64,000 nucleotides of DNA from the NCBI RefSeq assembly GCF_000422365.1, contig NZ_AULQ01000006.1:67001-131000 (forward strand), given 5' to 3'. Positions 28,095-36,022 of this stretch are shown piece after piece (the first letter of the stretch is position 1; each line of letters begins with the position of its first letter). Below the pieces are notes generated by a model that had not been told where the DNA came from, made no database searches, and was given only the letters and a program-made list of their open reading frames with translations. The translations under genes were made by a program, and so were the position numbers. Origin of the DNA: Mesoflavibacter zeaxanthinifaciens DSM 18436. GTDB lineage: Bacteria; Bacteroidota; Bacteroidia; Flavobacteriales; Flavobacteriaceae.

Positions 28095-28985
28095 TTACAT
28101 AAACTCTTTTGGCACCTTATCTCTGTGTTTCCATCGTTTATGAGTCCATAAGTAGTATTCTGGTGCTTCGTAAATTTGTTGTTCTACTAATTCAAAAAAA
28201 CGATCGGTGATTTCATAATCTTTAAAATCATGAGGGTTTTCTGCAAGAGTAGTAATTGTGGTTTCATAATAACCTCTTTTAACACGCTTTACAGCAAAAA
28301 ATACTACAGTCATATCAAGGCGTTTTGCCATTAATTCGGCACCAGTATAAACAGGAACTTTAATTCCCATAAAATTTAACCAATGGTAAGCTTTATCTGG
28401 TTTAGGACTTTGGTCTGCAGCAAAGCCATTAATAGTTAATTCGCCTTTATTCTTTGCTTTTTGCAGTACGTCAAAAGTTTCTTTAGTAGTTATTAAATAA
28501 GAATTGTAACGTGCTCTAATACGTTTTACTAAACGATCAAAATACTTATTGTTTAATCGTTTGTAAATAGCGTAACCAGTGTAGTTTATATAGGTTTGTA
28601 GTACAAAAATCCATTCCCAACTGGCATAATGCGCAGTCATCATTACAATACTCTTACCTTCTTTTTCGTGTTTTTTAAGCTCTTCAATATTTTTAAACGT
28701 GAAGCGTTTTTTCATTTCTTTTTCAGAAATAGTCATAGATTTTATAGCTTCAACAACCATATCACATAAATGATGATAGAATCTTTTAGTTATCGTATTA
28801 ATTTCATCATCAGATTTCTCAGGAAAAACAAGTCTTAAATTTTCCTTTACGGTTTTTTTTCTGTAGCCAATAATACGGTAGATTAAAATGTACAATCCAT
28901 CAGAAAATGCGTAAAGTAATCTAAAGGGTAAGATAGAGATTAACCACAAAAAAGGGTAGATTAATATGTAGGCAATAAATTGCAT
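28095..28985 (-). CDS. Lipid A biosynthesis-type lysophospholipid acyltransferase
   Basis: A 296-residue membrane-associated acyltransferase of the LpxL/HtrB/LpxM family. An N-terminal hydrophobic segment anchors it, the catalytic HxxxxE-type motif is in TAHYASWEW, and FAADQSPKPDKAYHWLNFMG matches the second acyltransferase block. It probably adds the secondary acyl chain to lipid A at the inner membrane. Only one copy is seen here. It diverges from the rhomboid protease gene. Confidence 0.87.
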   Translation of the reverse strand: MQFIAYILIYPFLWLISILPFRLLYAFSDGLYILIYRIIGYRKKTVKENLRLVFPEKSDDEINTITKRFYHHLCDMVVEAIKSMTISEKEMKKRFTFKNIEELKKHEKEGKSIVMMTAHYASWEWIFVLQTYINYTGYAIYKRLNNKYFDRLVKRIRARYNSYLITTKETFDVLQKAKNKGELTINGFAADQSPKPDKAYHWLNFMGIKVPVYTGAELMAKRLDMTVVFFAVKRVKRGYYETTITTLAENPHDFKDYEITDRFFELVEQQIYEAPEYYLWTHKRWKHRDKVPKEFM

Positions 28986-29019
28986 GATGCGTTCTTAGTT
29001 TAGCTTGGCAAATATATAG

Positions 29020-29027
29020 TATATTTG
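29020..29027 (+). promoter_or_regulatory. Candidate -7 promoter box of the rhomboid gene
   Basis: TATATTTG fits the Bacteroidota TAnnTTTG box and lies 20 bp before the ATG at 29048. The -33 element is not clear. Confidence 0.45.
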
Positions 29028-29047
29028 AATGAAACTTAAATATTGAA

Positions 29048-29698
29048 ATGGGTAATTTAGCAATTGTTACAATAATTATAATCGCTGCAAACGTCATAAT
29101 TTCTTACAAAGGATTTGAAGATTATGGTTTTTTTGATAAGTATAAATTTAATGTTGGTGCCATAAAAAGAGGCGAACAATTTAGATTGTTTAGTTCTGGA
29201 TTTTTACATGTAAATACACAACATTTGTTATTTAACATGATTACGCTGTATTTTTTTGCTAACAATGTAATTGCATATGTTGGTTCACTTAAATTTATAA
29301 TTATTTACGTAGTTAGCTTAGTTGCTGGTGGATTATTGTCGCTATATTTTCATAAAGATGAATACCATTACAGCGCAGTAGGAGCAAGTGGAGCAGTTAC
29401 AGGTATTTTATACGCTGCAATACTGCTTAATCCAGACATGAGTTTGTTTTTCTTTTTTATTCCTGTTCCAATTCCTGGTTATGTTTTTGGTATTGGATAT
29501 TTATTATATTCTATCTACGGAATGAAAAAACGTATTGGTAATATTGGTCATGATGCGCATTTTGGAGGCGCAATTGGTGGTTATGTAACTACTTTAGTTT
29601 TTGTTCCGTACTTGTTTCAAATTAATTTAACAATGGTTGTTGTTTTAGCATTACCAATCATTTTATTGTTTGTTATGAAAAAGTTAGGCAAAATCTAA
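29048..29698 (+). CDS. Rhomboid family intramembrane serine protease
   Basis: A 216-residue polytopic protein with six hydrophobic helices. The catalytic Ser is in AVGASGAVTGILYA and the catalytic His in DAHFGGAIGGY; HVNTQHLLFNMITLYFF is the conserved region of TM2. It would cleave membrane-protein substrates within the bilayer; the substrate is unknown. A weak terminator shared with the convergent thioredoxin gene follows. Confidence 0.92.
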   Translation: MGNLAIVTIIIIAANVIISYKGFEDYGFFDKYKFNVGAIKRGEQFRLFSSGFLHVNTQHLLFNMITLYFFANNVIAYVGSLKFIIIYVVSLVAGGLLSLYFHKDEYHYSAVGASGAVTGILYAAILLNPDMSLFFFFIPVPIPGYVFGIGYLLYSIYGMKKRIGNIGHDAHFGGAIGGYVTTLVFVPYLFQINLTMVVVLALPIILLFVMKKLGKI

Positions 29699-29705
29699 AC
29701 AAAAA

Positions 29706-29735
29706 AACTCCGATGTTTTATCGAAGTTCTTGATT
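29706..29735. terminator. Weak bidirectional terminator
   Basis: AACTCCGAT pairs with ATCGAAGTT (one mismatch) across a 5-nt loop, with an A7 run on the left and a mixed T-rich stretch on the right, between converging genes. Confidence 0.55.
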
Positions 29736-29759
29736 TTCCACGAAAGTGAAATAAAAATT

Positions 29760-30272
29760 TTAATTCGCTAATAACTCAGCAACTTTATCTTCTAAAGCTT
29801 TACCACGTAAATTTTTTGCTACAATCTTACCATCTTTATCCAAAATGTAAGTGGCAGGTATTGATCTTACACCATAAGTTTGTGCAATTGGCTCTTGCCA
29901 ACCTTGTAGGTTAGATACATGTTTCCAAGTTAAATTATCTTGCTCGATAGCTTTTAACCATCGGTCTTTTTGCTGTGCTTTATCTAAAGAAATCCCTACA
30001 ATTTCTAAGCCTTTATCGTGATATTGGTTATACATTCTAACCACATTTGGGTTTTCTTTTCTGCAAGGTCCGCACCAACTAGCCCAAAAATCTAAAATAG
30101 TGACTTTAGCGTTAATATCGTTAATATTTAAAGTAGCCCCATCAGGAGTTGGCGCAGTAAAAGTTGGCGCATAATCACCAATGTTAGTCCCAAAAACGGT
30201 AATTTCCTTTTTTTCTTCTTTACAAGAAAACAATGCTAAAACCGAAATAAATAATATTAAAGTGTTTTTCAT
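29760..30272 (-). CDS. TlpA-like thioredoxin-fold lipoprotein
   Basis: A 170-residue periplasmic thiol-disulfide protein. It has a lipoprotein signal (MKNTLILFISVLALFSC, Cys at 17) and the redox motif CGPC in FWASWCGPCRKENPNV, with the cis-Pro in VRSIPATYIL. It resembles TlpA/ResA reductases that keep apocytochrome or other exported proteins reduced. The partner is unknown. It diverges from mnmE across 64 bp. Confidence 0.9.
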   Translation of the reverse strand: MKNTLILFISVLALFSCKEEKKEITVFGTNIGDYAPTFTAPTPDGATLNINDINAKVTILDFWASWCGPCRKENPNVVRMYNQYHDKGLEIVGISLDKAQQKDRWLKAIEQDNLTWKHVSNLQGWQEPIAQTYGVRSIPATYILDKDGKIVAKNLRGKALEDKVAELLAN

Positions 30273-30324
30273 TACAAATAAGTTTGCAACAAATATAAAC
30301 TATAAAAGTTGAATAAAATATGCA

Positions 30325-30332
30325 TATTTTTG
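30325..30332 (+). promoter_or_regulatory. Candidate -7 box immediately before mnmE
   Basis: TATTTTTG matches TAnnTTTG and ends only 4 bp before the mnmE ATG, so transcription from it would start at or next to the start codon. Confidence 0.45.
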
Positions 30333-30336
30333 CACT

Positions 30337-31743
30337 ATGATATACAACGATACCATAGTAGCTTTAGCAACCGCTTCTGGTGCTGGCGCAGTTGCCATAA
30401 TAAGATTATCGGGTAAAGACGCTATAAAGATAGCGGCAGATAATTTTAAGTCTGTAAAAAGCCAAAAGTCGCTTAGCGACCAAAAGACGCATACCATACA
30501 TTTGGGACATATTATTGACGAAAACCGTGTGATAGATCAGGTTTTAGTATCGGTTTTTAAAAATCCAAATTCTTATACAGGAGAAGATGTAGTTGAGGTA
30601 TCGTGTCATGGTTCGGTTTATATTCAACAAGAAATTATTCAGCTATTTTTAAGAAAAGGTTGCCGAATGGCCAATCCTGGTGAATTTACTTTACGTGCTT
30701 TTTTAAACGGAAAGCTAGATTTAAGCCAAGCCGAAGCTGTTGCCGATTTAATTGCAAGTGATAATGAAGCATCACATCAAATTGCAATGCAGCAAATGCG
30801 TGGCGGATTTTCTTCTGAAATAGCTAAGCTACGTGAAGAACTGTTAAATTTTGCTTCTCTAATAGAACTTGAATTAGACTTTGCAGAAGAAGATGTTGAG
30901 TTTGCAGATCGTACACAATTTAAAGATTTGGTAGATCGTATTTCTTTCGTTTTAAAACGTTTAATAGATAGTTTTGCAGTAGGAAATGTGATTAAAAACG
31001 GAATACCAGTAGCAATTGTTGGAGAGCCAAATGTTGGTAAATCTACATTACTTAATGCGCTTTTAAACGAAGAACGTGCCATAGTAAGTGATATAGCAGG
31101 AACAACCAGAGATACCATTGAAGATGAATTGGTGATTAACGGTATTGGTTTTAGGTTTATAGATACCGCAGGAATTAGAGATACAAAAGACGTTGTTGAA
31201 AATATTGGGATTAAAAAAACTTTTGAGAAAATAGAACAAGCGCAAGTTGTTGTTTTCTTATTTTCTGCTAATGAGTTTAAAACACAAAGCGAACGTTTGA
31301 TTGTAGAGGTAGAAAAGATTAAAAACAAGTTTCCGCTTAAACCAATGTTAATTATCGCCAATAAAGTAGATCAATTATCAGAGGAAGAAAAAGAAGAAGT
31401 GTCACAATCTTTAAATACAATTCAACACATTGAAGCATTAATGATTTCGGCACAAAATAACGAAGGTGTAGAAGATTTAAAAGATAAATTAATAGGTTTT
31501 GTTAATACTGGTGCATTAAACAATAACGAAACTATTGTCACAAACACACGTCATTATGATGCTTTATTAAAAGCTTTTGAAGAAATCCAAAAAGTAAAAT
31601 ACGGCTTAGAAACTGGACTTTCTGGAGATTTAATGGCAATAGACATTCGCCAAGCTTTGTATCATTTTGGAGAGATTACTGGTGAGATAACAAGTGATGA
31701 TCTTTTGGGTAATATTTTTGCTAATTTCTGTATCGGGAAGTAA
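30337..31743 (+). CDS. mnmE: tRNA modification GTPase MnmE (TrmE)
   Basis: A 468-residue enzyme that works with MnmG to place the 5-carboxymethylaminomethyl group on U34 of certain tRNAs. The N-terminal tetrahydrofolate-binding domain starts TIVALATASGAGAVAIIRLSG, the G domain shows GEPNVGKST, DIAGTTRDTIED, DTAGIRD and NKVD, and the C-terminus ends in the catalytic FCIGK. The gene is intact to its last residue, so the element that follows has inserted downstream without truncating it. Confidence 0.96.
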   Translation: MIYNDTIVALATASGAGAVAIIRLSGKDAIKIAADNFKSVKSQKSLSDQKTHTIHLGHIIDENRVIDQVLVSVFKNPNSYTGEDVVEVSCHGSVYIQQEIIQLFLRKGCRMANPGEFTLRAFLNGKLDLSQAEAVADLIASDNEASHQIAMQQMRGGFSSEIAKLREELLNFASLIELELDFAEEDVEFADRTQFKDLVDRISFVLKRLIDSFAVGNVIKNGIPVAIVGEPNVGKSTLLNALLNEERAIVSDIAGTTRDTIEDELVINGIGFRFIDTAGIRDTKDVVENIGIKKTFEKIEQAQVVVFLFSANEFKTQSERLIVEVEKIKNKFPLKPMLIIANKVDQLSEEEKEEVSQSLNTIQHIEALMISAQNNEGVEDLKDKLIGFVNTGALNNNETIVTNTRHYDALLKAFEEIQKVKYGLETGLSGDLMAIDIRQALYHFGEITGEITSDDLLGNIFANFCIGK

Positions 31744-31749
31744 CTTACT

Positions 31750-31813
31750 TTCTTTTATTTGTTAATCCCTTGTTATTGTTTACTTTATATTATTTTATCT
31801 TCTTTTATTTGTT
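31750..31813. repeat. 14-bp direct repeat after mnmE, possible attachment-site component
   Basis: TTCTTTTATTTGTT occurs at 31750-31763 and again at 31800-31813, 50 bp apart, right after the mnmE stop and before the recombinase module. Further TTTGTTG/TCTGTTG copies follow up to about 31889. They could be core or arm sites of the recombinase; without the right end this cannot be settled. Confidence 0.5.
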
Positions 31814-31910
31814 GCTTTTTTGCTCTTTTTTGATTAAATTTGTTGTATATCTGTTGCCTTAAATACGGATTTGTTGCCCAAATCTGTTGGCGAAAATAAA
31901 GGCGAAATGA

Positions 31911-31960
31911 TGCACCATAACGCACCACGTTGCACCATTACGCTACATAAAGCACCATTT
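31911..31960 (+). repeat. Five 10-bp-phased iterons (GCACCA) before the zinc-finger/HTH gene
   Basis: GCACCA begins at 31912, 31922, 31932 and 31952, and a degenerate GCTACA at 31942, giving five units at exact 10-bp spacing that end at the ATG at 31961. Sites on one helix face suggest cooperative binding of a small DNA-binding protein, such as the HTH protein encoded next, as operator or excision site. Confidence 0.7.
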
Positions 31961-32326
31961 ATGAGCAGTAATTTATTCATTCCTAAAACTTGTAAGCATT
32001 GCGGTAATGCCTTCACAGCACGTACAACAGTTACTAAATACTGTGGCGATACTTGTGCAAAAAGAGCCTATAAGGCACGCAAACGTCAAGAAAAAATCCA
32101 AGCTACTCTTACTAAAGATATGCAACAGCAAAAACAAGTTGTTGAAGTTCACAACCCTAATGCTGTAAATAACAAAGATTTTTTAAGCGTTACAGAAGCC
32201 TCACAACTTATTGGTGTGAGTAGATGGACCATTCAAAGAATGATTCAACAAGGACGTTTAAAAGCAGTTCCTTTTGGTAGAAAGCGTATTGTGGCCAGAT
32301 GGCAAATAGAAAACCTCTTTAATTAA
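31961..32326 (+). CDS. Zinc-finger plus helix-turn-helix (excisionase-like) DNA-binding protein
   Basis: A 121-residue protein. The N-terminus has a CKHC...C...C pattern (Cys at about 10, 13, 27, 31) resembling a small zinc ribbon, followed by a basic stretch (KRAYKARKRQ) and a MerR/excisionase-type HTH (LSVTEASQLIGVSRWTIQRMIQQGRLKAV). The ATG at 31961 follows directly on five phased iterons; an upstream frame would translate those repeats and is rejected. It is 7 bp from the recombinase gene and is a candidate recombination directionality factor or repressor for it. Confidence 0.8.
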   Translation: MSSNLFIPKTCKHCGNAFTARTTVTKYCGDTCAKRAYKARKRQEKIQATLTKDMQQQKQVVEVHNPNAVNNKDFLSVTEASQLIGVSRWTIQRMIQQGRLKAVPFGRKRIVARWQIENLFN

Positions 32327-32333
32327 TTCCATT

Positions 32334-33428
32334 ATGAAAGTAACATTAAGACAACGCAAGAAGAACGACAAAATAAGCCTGTATTTAGATTACTATCATA
32401 AAGGTAAACGTAAAACCGAATACTTACGCTTATACCTTACACCAAATCCTAAAACCAAAACGGAAAGAGAGGTAAATAGGAAAACGAAGCAACTTGCAGA
32501 AACTATTTGTGCACAACGACAGATTGAAATTCAAAACGGTATTTATGGCTTTCAAGATATTGAAAAGCTAAAAGGCAGTTTTATTACTTACATCACAGCT
32601 TTAGCAGAAAAGAAAAATACAAGCTCTGGCAACTATGGAAATTGGAATAGTATGCTAAAACATTTAAAAAAGTTTTGTCCAACTGATGTTAGTTTTCAAG
32701 ACATAGACAAATCATTTGTTGAGCGTTTCAAAGAGTATTTAGATAAAGATGCAATAAGTAGAGCAGGTAAAAAACTGTCTCAAAATTCAAAATATTCATA
32801 TTTCGGAAAATTTTCAGCAGCATTAAAACAGGCGGTCAAGGATGGTATTTTAAAAGTAAATCCTGCAAATGGTGTTGAATACTTCAAACAAGGTGAACCT
32901 CAACGAGAATTTTTAACGCTTGATGAATTACAAAAGGCAGTTAATACAGAATGTGAACTGCCTATTTTAAAGAATGCTTTTATTTTTTCAGCTTTAACCG
33001 GATTACGTTGGTCAGATATTGAAAAATTGATATGGTCAGAAATCCAGCACTCTAAAGAAATGGGATATTATATCCGATTTAGGCAAAAGAAAACTAAAGG
33101 TGTCGAAACCTTACCAATTTCAGACCAAGCAAGAAATCTATTAGGAGAAAAAGGTAATCCAGACGATAAAGTATTTGATGGTTTGCATTATAGTGCCTGG
33201 TCAAATTTAAAGTTACAACAATGGATGCTTAAAGCAGGAATAACAAAAAATATCACGTTCCATTGTGCGCGTCATACCTATGCAACTTTACAATTAACTT
33301 TGGGTACAGACATTTATACAGTATCAAAATTATTAGGTCATAAAGAGTTACGCACTACACAGATTTATGCTAAAGTAATTGACGATAAAAAGAAAGAAGC
33401 TGCTAACCGTATTCAACTGGATTTGTAA
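32334..33428 (+). CDS. Tyrosine recombinase (integrase)
   Basis: A 364-residue site-specific recombinase of the phage-integrase family. It has an N-terminal arm-binding domain, a SAM-like core-binding domain (about 95-185) and the catalytic domain with Arg near 225 (TGLRWSDIEKL), HCARHT (H310, R313), LGHKELRTT and the nucleophile Tyr345 (TTQIYAKV). It is complete and probably active. It would integrate and excise the element, with the mnmE 3' flank as the likely target. The next gene overlaps its stop by one base. Confidence 0.93.
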   Translation: MKVTLRQRKKNDKISLYLDYYHKGKRKTEYLRLYLTPNPKTKTEREVNRKTKQLAETICAQRQIEIQNGIYGFQDIEKLKGSFITYITALAEKKNTSSGNYGNWNSMLKHLKKFCPTDVSFQDIDKSFVERFKEYLDKDAISRAGKKLSQNSKYSYFGKFSAALKQAVKDGILKVNPANGVEYFKQGEPQREFLTLDELQKAVNTECELPILKNAFIFSALTGLRWSDIEKLIWSEIQHSKEMGYYIRFRQKKTKGVETLPISDQARNLLGEKGNPDDKVFDGLHYSAWSNLKLQQWMLKAGITKNITFHCARHTYATLQLTLGTDIYTVSKLLGHKELRTTQIYAKVIDDKKKEAANRIQLDL

Positions 33429-34375
33429 TGAAAGGAAGTATATTTTCAAGTTTGGTTTCAATAACCAATGGCTTACATAGAGATAATAGGCAGGAAAAGG
33501 ATTTTAAATACTTATTGTCTGATTTTAATTTGAATCCAAAAGCTAATAACGCAGTTTTTAAAGTAAACTTTAAAAAGCCTTTAAATGCGAAAAAAGAATA
33601 CTACCAAAAGCTAATATTTAATGAAACAGAAAATACAGTAGCATCATTTGTAAAGGAATTTCCCAAAAATACAACCACACCAGAAAATAAATACAGCTAT
33701 ACCATTCTACTTAATAAATTTGATAAGTACTTAAATGACATTTCAACTTATATCAATAAAAGAGGAGTAACAGCAGATTTAAATAATGATGACAATTATA
33801 TTATAAACTACTTAAAAGCATCTGTAATAAGGTTGTATTCTGAACTACAAGAGCAATACGGACAGTTTTCGGAAAATACAAAATTCTCTATTTCTGAAAT
33901 TGCAGAAAAATACTTTAATGATGAAACTTTTGATGTTAGCTTAATAGAAAAGAACACCACTAAAAAAGTGGCTACCAAAACAATATCAAAACTTAAAAGC
34001 TTACCGAAAACCTCATTTGCGTTTAAAGGAAAAGATAAATCAAATCTTTTAAAAGTACTTGAACAGCTTCAAATTAAAATAGATTTATTAGAAAATAGAA
34101 CGACTACAAAACAGCTGTTAGAGATTCTAACAACAGATGATTTTACTTCTTTAAATTTTAATATTTATTTTGAAGCTAATACAACTGCAATTAGATACAT
34201 CTTTGATAAACTAAAACCTCAATTTAAAAATTTAAAGTTATCCGAAATTGAAAGGTCTAATAAGTTTTATACTAAAAATGATTTTGAGTTAACTGCTCAA
34301 AATTTATCTTCAAGCAAGCAATATACTTTTAAAGAAAAAGAAACTATTGATAATATTTTCAAACAAATGCAATAA
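33428..34375 (+). CDS. Uncharacterised element-borne protein
   Basis: A 315-residue, mostly helical, Lys- and Asn-rich protein with no signal peptide, membrane segment or motif I recognise. It overlaps the recombinase stop by one base (TAATG), so it is co-translated with it and probably belongs to the integration or maintenance module. A run of palindromes lies after the stop. Proteins of this type follow integrases in other Bacteroidota elements, but I cannot name a function. Confidence 0.65.
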   Translation: MKGSIFSSLVSITNGLHRDNRQEKDFKYLLSDFNLNPKANNAVFKVNFKKPLNAKKEYYQKLIFNETENTVASFVKEFPKNTTTPENKYSYTILLNKFDKYLNDISTYINKRGVTADLNNDDNYIINYLKASVIRLYSELQEQYGQFSENTKFSISEIAEKYFNDETFDVSLIEKNTTKKVATKTISKLKSLPKTSFAFKGKDKSNLLKVLEQLQIKIDLLENRTTTKQLLEILTTDDFTSLNFNIYFEANTTAIRYIFDKLKPQFKNLKLSEIERSNKFYTKNDFELTAQNLSSSKQYTFKEKETIDNIFKQMQ

Positions 34376-34380
34376 AAAAC

Positions 34381-34416
34381 ATTGAGAACATTGAGCTTTC
34401 TCAATGTAATCTCAAT
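34381..34416. promoter_or_regulatory. Nested inverted repeats (ATTGAG/CTCAAT)
   Basis: ATTGAG at 34381 and 34390 and CTCAAT at 34400 and 34411 form two nested stems; the inner one is ACATTGAG, a CTTT loop, then CTCAATGT, an 8-bp perfect stem. It could be a terminator for the recombinase transcript or a protein-binding site. The T-run needed for a classic terminator is missing. Confidence 0.5.
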
Positions 34417-34469
34417 ACTACCTAAAAATCTTCATTTTTTAAAAATCTACATTTTCAACCTTTGTCCTG

Positions 34470-34505
34470 TTCTTGAAAACCAAGAATGACATTTGGCCAG
34501 ATGTC
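34470..34505. promoter_or_regulatory. Two further palindromes upstream of the HTH/replication operon
   Basis: TTCTTG (34470) pairs with CAAGAA (34481), and GACATTTGGCCAGATGTC at 34488-34505 is an 18-bp near-perfect palindrome centred on TTGGCCAG. They precede the HTH gene at 34532 by 26 bp. Operator, origin or transfer-origin roles are all possible. Confidence 0.5.
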
Positions 34506-34531
34506 CTCATTTATTTAAAACAAAATAAACG

Positions 34532-34834
34532 ATGGATACAAATATCATCGAAAAGTTAGACCGCATTGAAAAACTCTTGTTAGAGCAACAAACAATGCAA
34601 AAGCAAGTATTAAACTTTAATGAAACTTGCAAGTATTTAGAATTATCCCAATCGCACTTGTATAAACTTACAAGTACGGGAACCATTCCACATTATAAAC
34701 CGAATGGTAAAAAGATTTATTTCCAACGAGAAGAGTTAGACCATTGGTTACTACGTAACCGTATGGACTCAAGAGATGAAATCGAACAGCAAGCTGCCGA
34801 TTACCTCATTAAGAAAGGAGCGGTGAAGTTATGA
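34532..34834 (+). CDS. Excisionase-type helix-turn-helix protein 1
   Basis: A 100-residue protein: an N-terminal coiled coil (IIEKLDRIEKLLLEQQ) and a winged HTH of the MerR/HTH_17 kind (LNFNETCKYLELSQSHLYKLTSTGTIPHYKPNGKKIYF). Proteins like this act as recombination directionality factors or regulators in Bacteroidota conjugative and mobilisable transposons. It overlaps the next HTH gene by 4 bp. It differs from the zinc-finger HTH protein at 31961. Confidence 0.82.
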   Translation: MDTNIIEKLDRIEKLLLEQQTMQKQVLNFNETCKYLELSQSHLYKLTSTGTIPHYKPNGKKIYFQREELDHWLLRNRMDSRDEIEQQAADYLIKKGAVKL

Positions 34835-35127
34835 CTGAAATAATCGATTTAATCTTGGCACTCTCGCAAGATATCAAGGACTTAAAAGCACGTATCGAAT
34901 TGTTGCGACAATCGAGAGCAGAAGTATTAAAGGATACGTGGATAGACAATCAAGATGTATTGCAGACTTTACATATTAGTAAGCGTACGTTGCAAACTTT
35001 AAGAACCAATGGCACTTTGCCTTACAGCAAAGTAAAAGGTAAATTTTACTATAGAGTTGCTGACATAGAGCAATTGCTTCAAGATAACTACTACAACCAT
35101 AATTTCAAGCAAGATGGAAATAAGTAG
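34831..35127 (+). CDS. Excisionase-type helix-turn-helix protein 2
   Basis: A 98-residue protein of the same build as its upstream neighbour: coiled-coil start (DLILALSQDIKDLKARIELL) and HTH_17 domain (IDNQDVLQTLHISKRTLQTLRTNGTLPYSKVKGKFYY). Tandem pairs of such genes are common upstream of element replication genes; they may form a heterodimer. It overlaps both neighbours (4 bp with the first HTH gene, 14 bp with the primase-fold gene). Confidence 0.82.
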   Translation: MTEIIDLILALSQDIKDLKARIELLRQSRAEVLKDTWIDNQDVLQTLHISKRTLQTLRTNGTLPYSKVKGKFYYRVADIEQLLQDNYYNHNFKQDGNK

Positions 35128-36022
35128 AGAAGCAATTTTAGACAAAACACATTATGGCTTAAAGATTTATGCCTATGTGTTAAGACAGTATTATCCTGAT
35201 ACAACAGTCCTTTCCGTAAAAGGAAGGGACTGCGGGATAACTCGTAACCCATTTAATGGTGGAAAAGAAACTTTACGGATTCATATTGATGGAGTGATTG
35301 CAACCCATAGAGATACCGAACTAAAAACCTTTAACGGTGATGTATTTGAATTTGCCAAATATCATTTTAAAACTATTGATGAAGCTGATTTATTGCAGAA
35401 AATAAATGAAGCAGTACATCTGAATTTAGAAATCAAAGAAAATGACGAGTTAGAATGGTTAAACGAACCAGACGATACCTGGTATGCTTACTGTAGCTTT
35501 TTCAAAGCACCTGTTCGTAATGTATTTCCTGCGGAAACATTGCGACTGCATCAAATATTTGCATTAATCACAAGTGATAAATACAAAAGGATTACTGAAG
35601 AATTAAGAGCAATTACCAATGTAAAAGAAGCACGTAAATTCAAAGCAAATCGCTTTGATTACGTAACACTTTCAGGAATATTTGAAAAACGAGGCGATAA
35701 AAATTTGCTAAAGCATTCTAATTTATTAACCATTGATTTTGACCATTTAGAGAATCTACAAGAGTTAAGAACACAGCTCTTAAATGATGAATATTTTGAA
35801 ACCGAAATGCTATTCATATCACCATCTGGTGATGGTTTAAAATGGATTATTAGAATAGATATTTCAGAAGTATCACATTCAGAATATTTCACAGCAGTAG
35901 CAAATTACATTAAACACAATTATAACATTGAGGTTGACCAGTCAGGTAAAGACGTTTCCAGAGCGTGTTTTTTACCATATGACCCAACAGCCTTTCTACA
36001 TAAAAGACATCAAGCATTATGA
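35114..36022 (+). CDS. VirE-N/BT4734-type primase-fold protein
   Basis: A 302-residue protein with the features of the archaeo-eukaryotic primase fold used by mobile elements: TIDFDHL near residue 205 (acidic metal site), SPSGDGLKW near 240, and KDVSRACFLPYDP near 285. This matches the BT4734/VirE N-terminal family. It probably primes replication of the excised element together with the helicase-like protein encoded next, whose ATG overlaps its stop by 4 bp. Primase activity is inferred from fold signatures only. Confidence 0.78.
   Translation: MEISREAILDKTHYGLKIYAYVLRQYYPDTTVLSVKGRDCGITRNPFNGGKETLRIHIDGVIATHRDTELKTFNGDVFEFAKYHFKTIDEADLLQKINEAVHLNLEIKENDELEWLNEPDDTWYAYCSFFKAPVRNVFPAETLRLHQIFALITSDKYKRITEELRAITNVKEARKFKANRFDYVTLSGIFEKRGDKNLLKHSNLLTIDFDHLENLQELRTQLLNDEYFETEMLFISPSGDGLKWIIRIDISEVSHSEYFTAVANYIKHNYNIEVDQSGKDVSRACFLPYDPTAFLHKRHQAL

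Noticed and set aside
31744-31960. tRNA gene as integration target
   Set aside because: No cloverleaf or T-loop sequence (GGTTCRA) is seen near the element's left end; mnmE is the flanking gene.
34376-34531. Small gene between the uncharacterised protein and the first HTH gene
   Set aside because: No reading frame of useful length exists; the interval is filled with palindromes.
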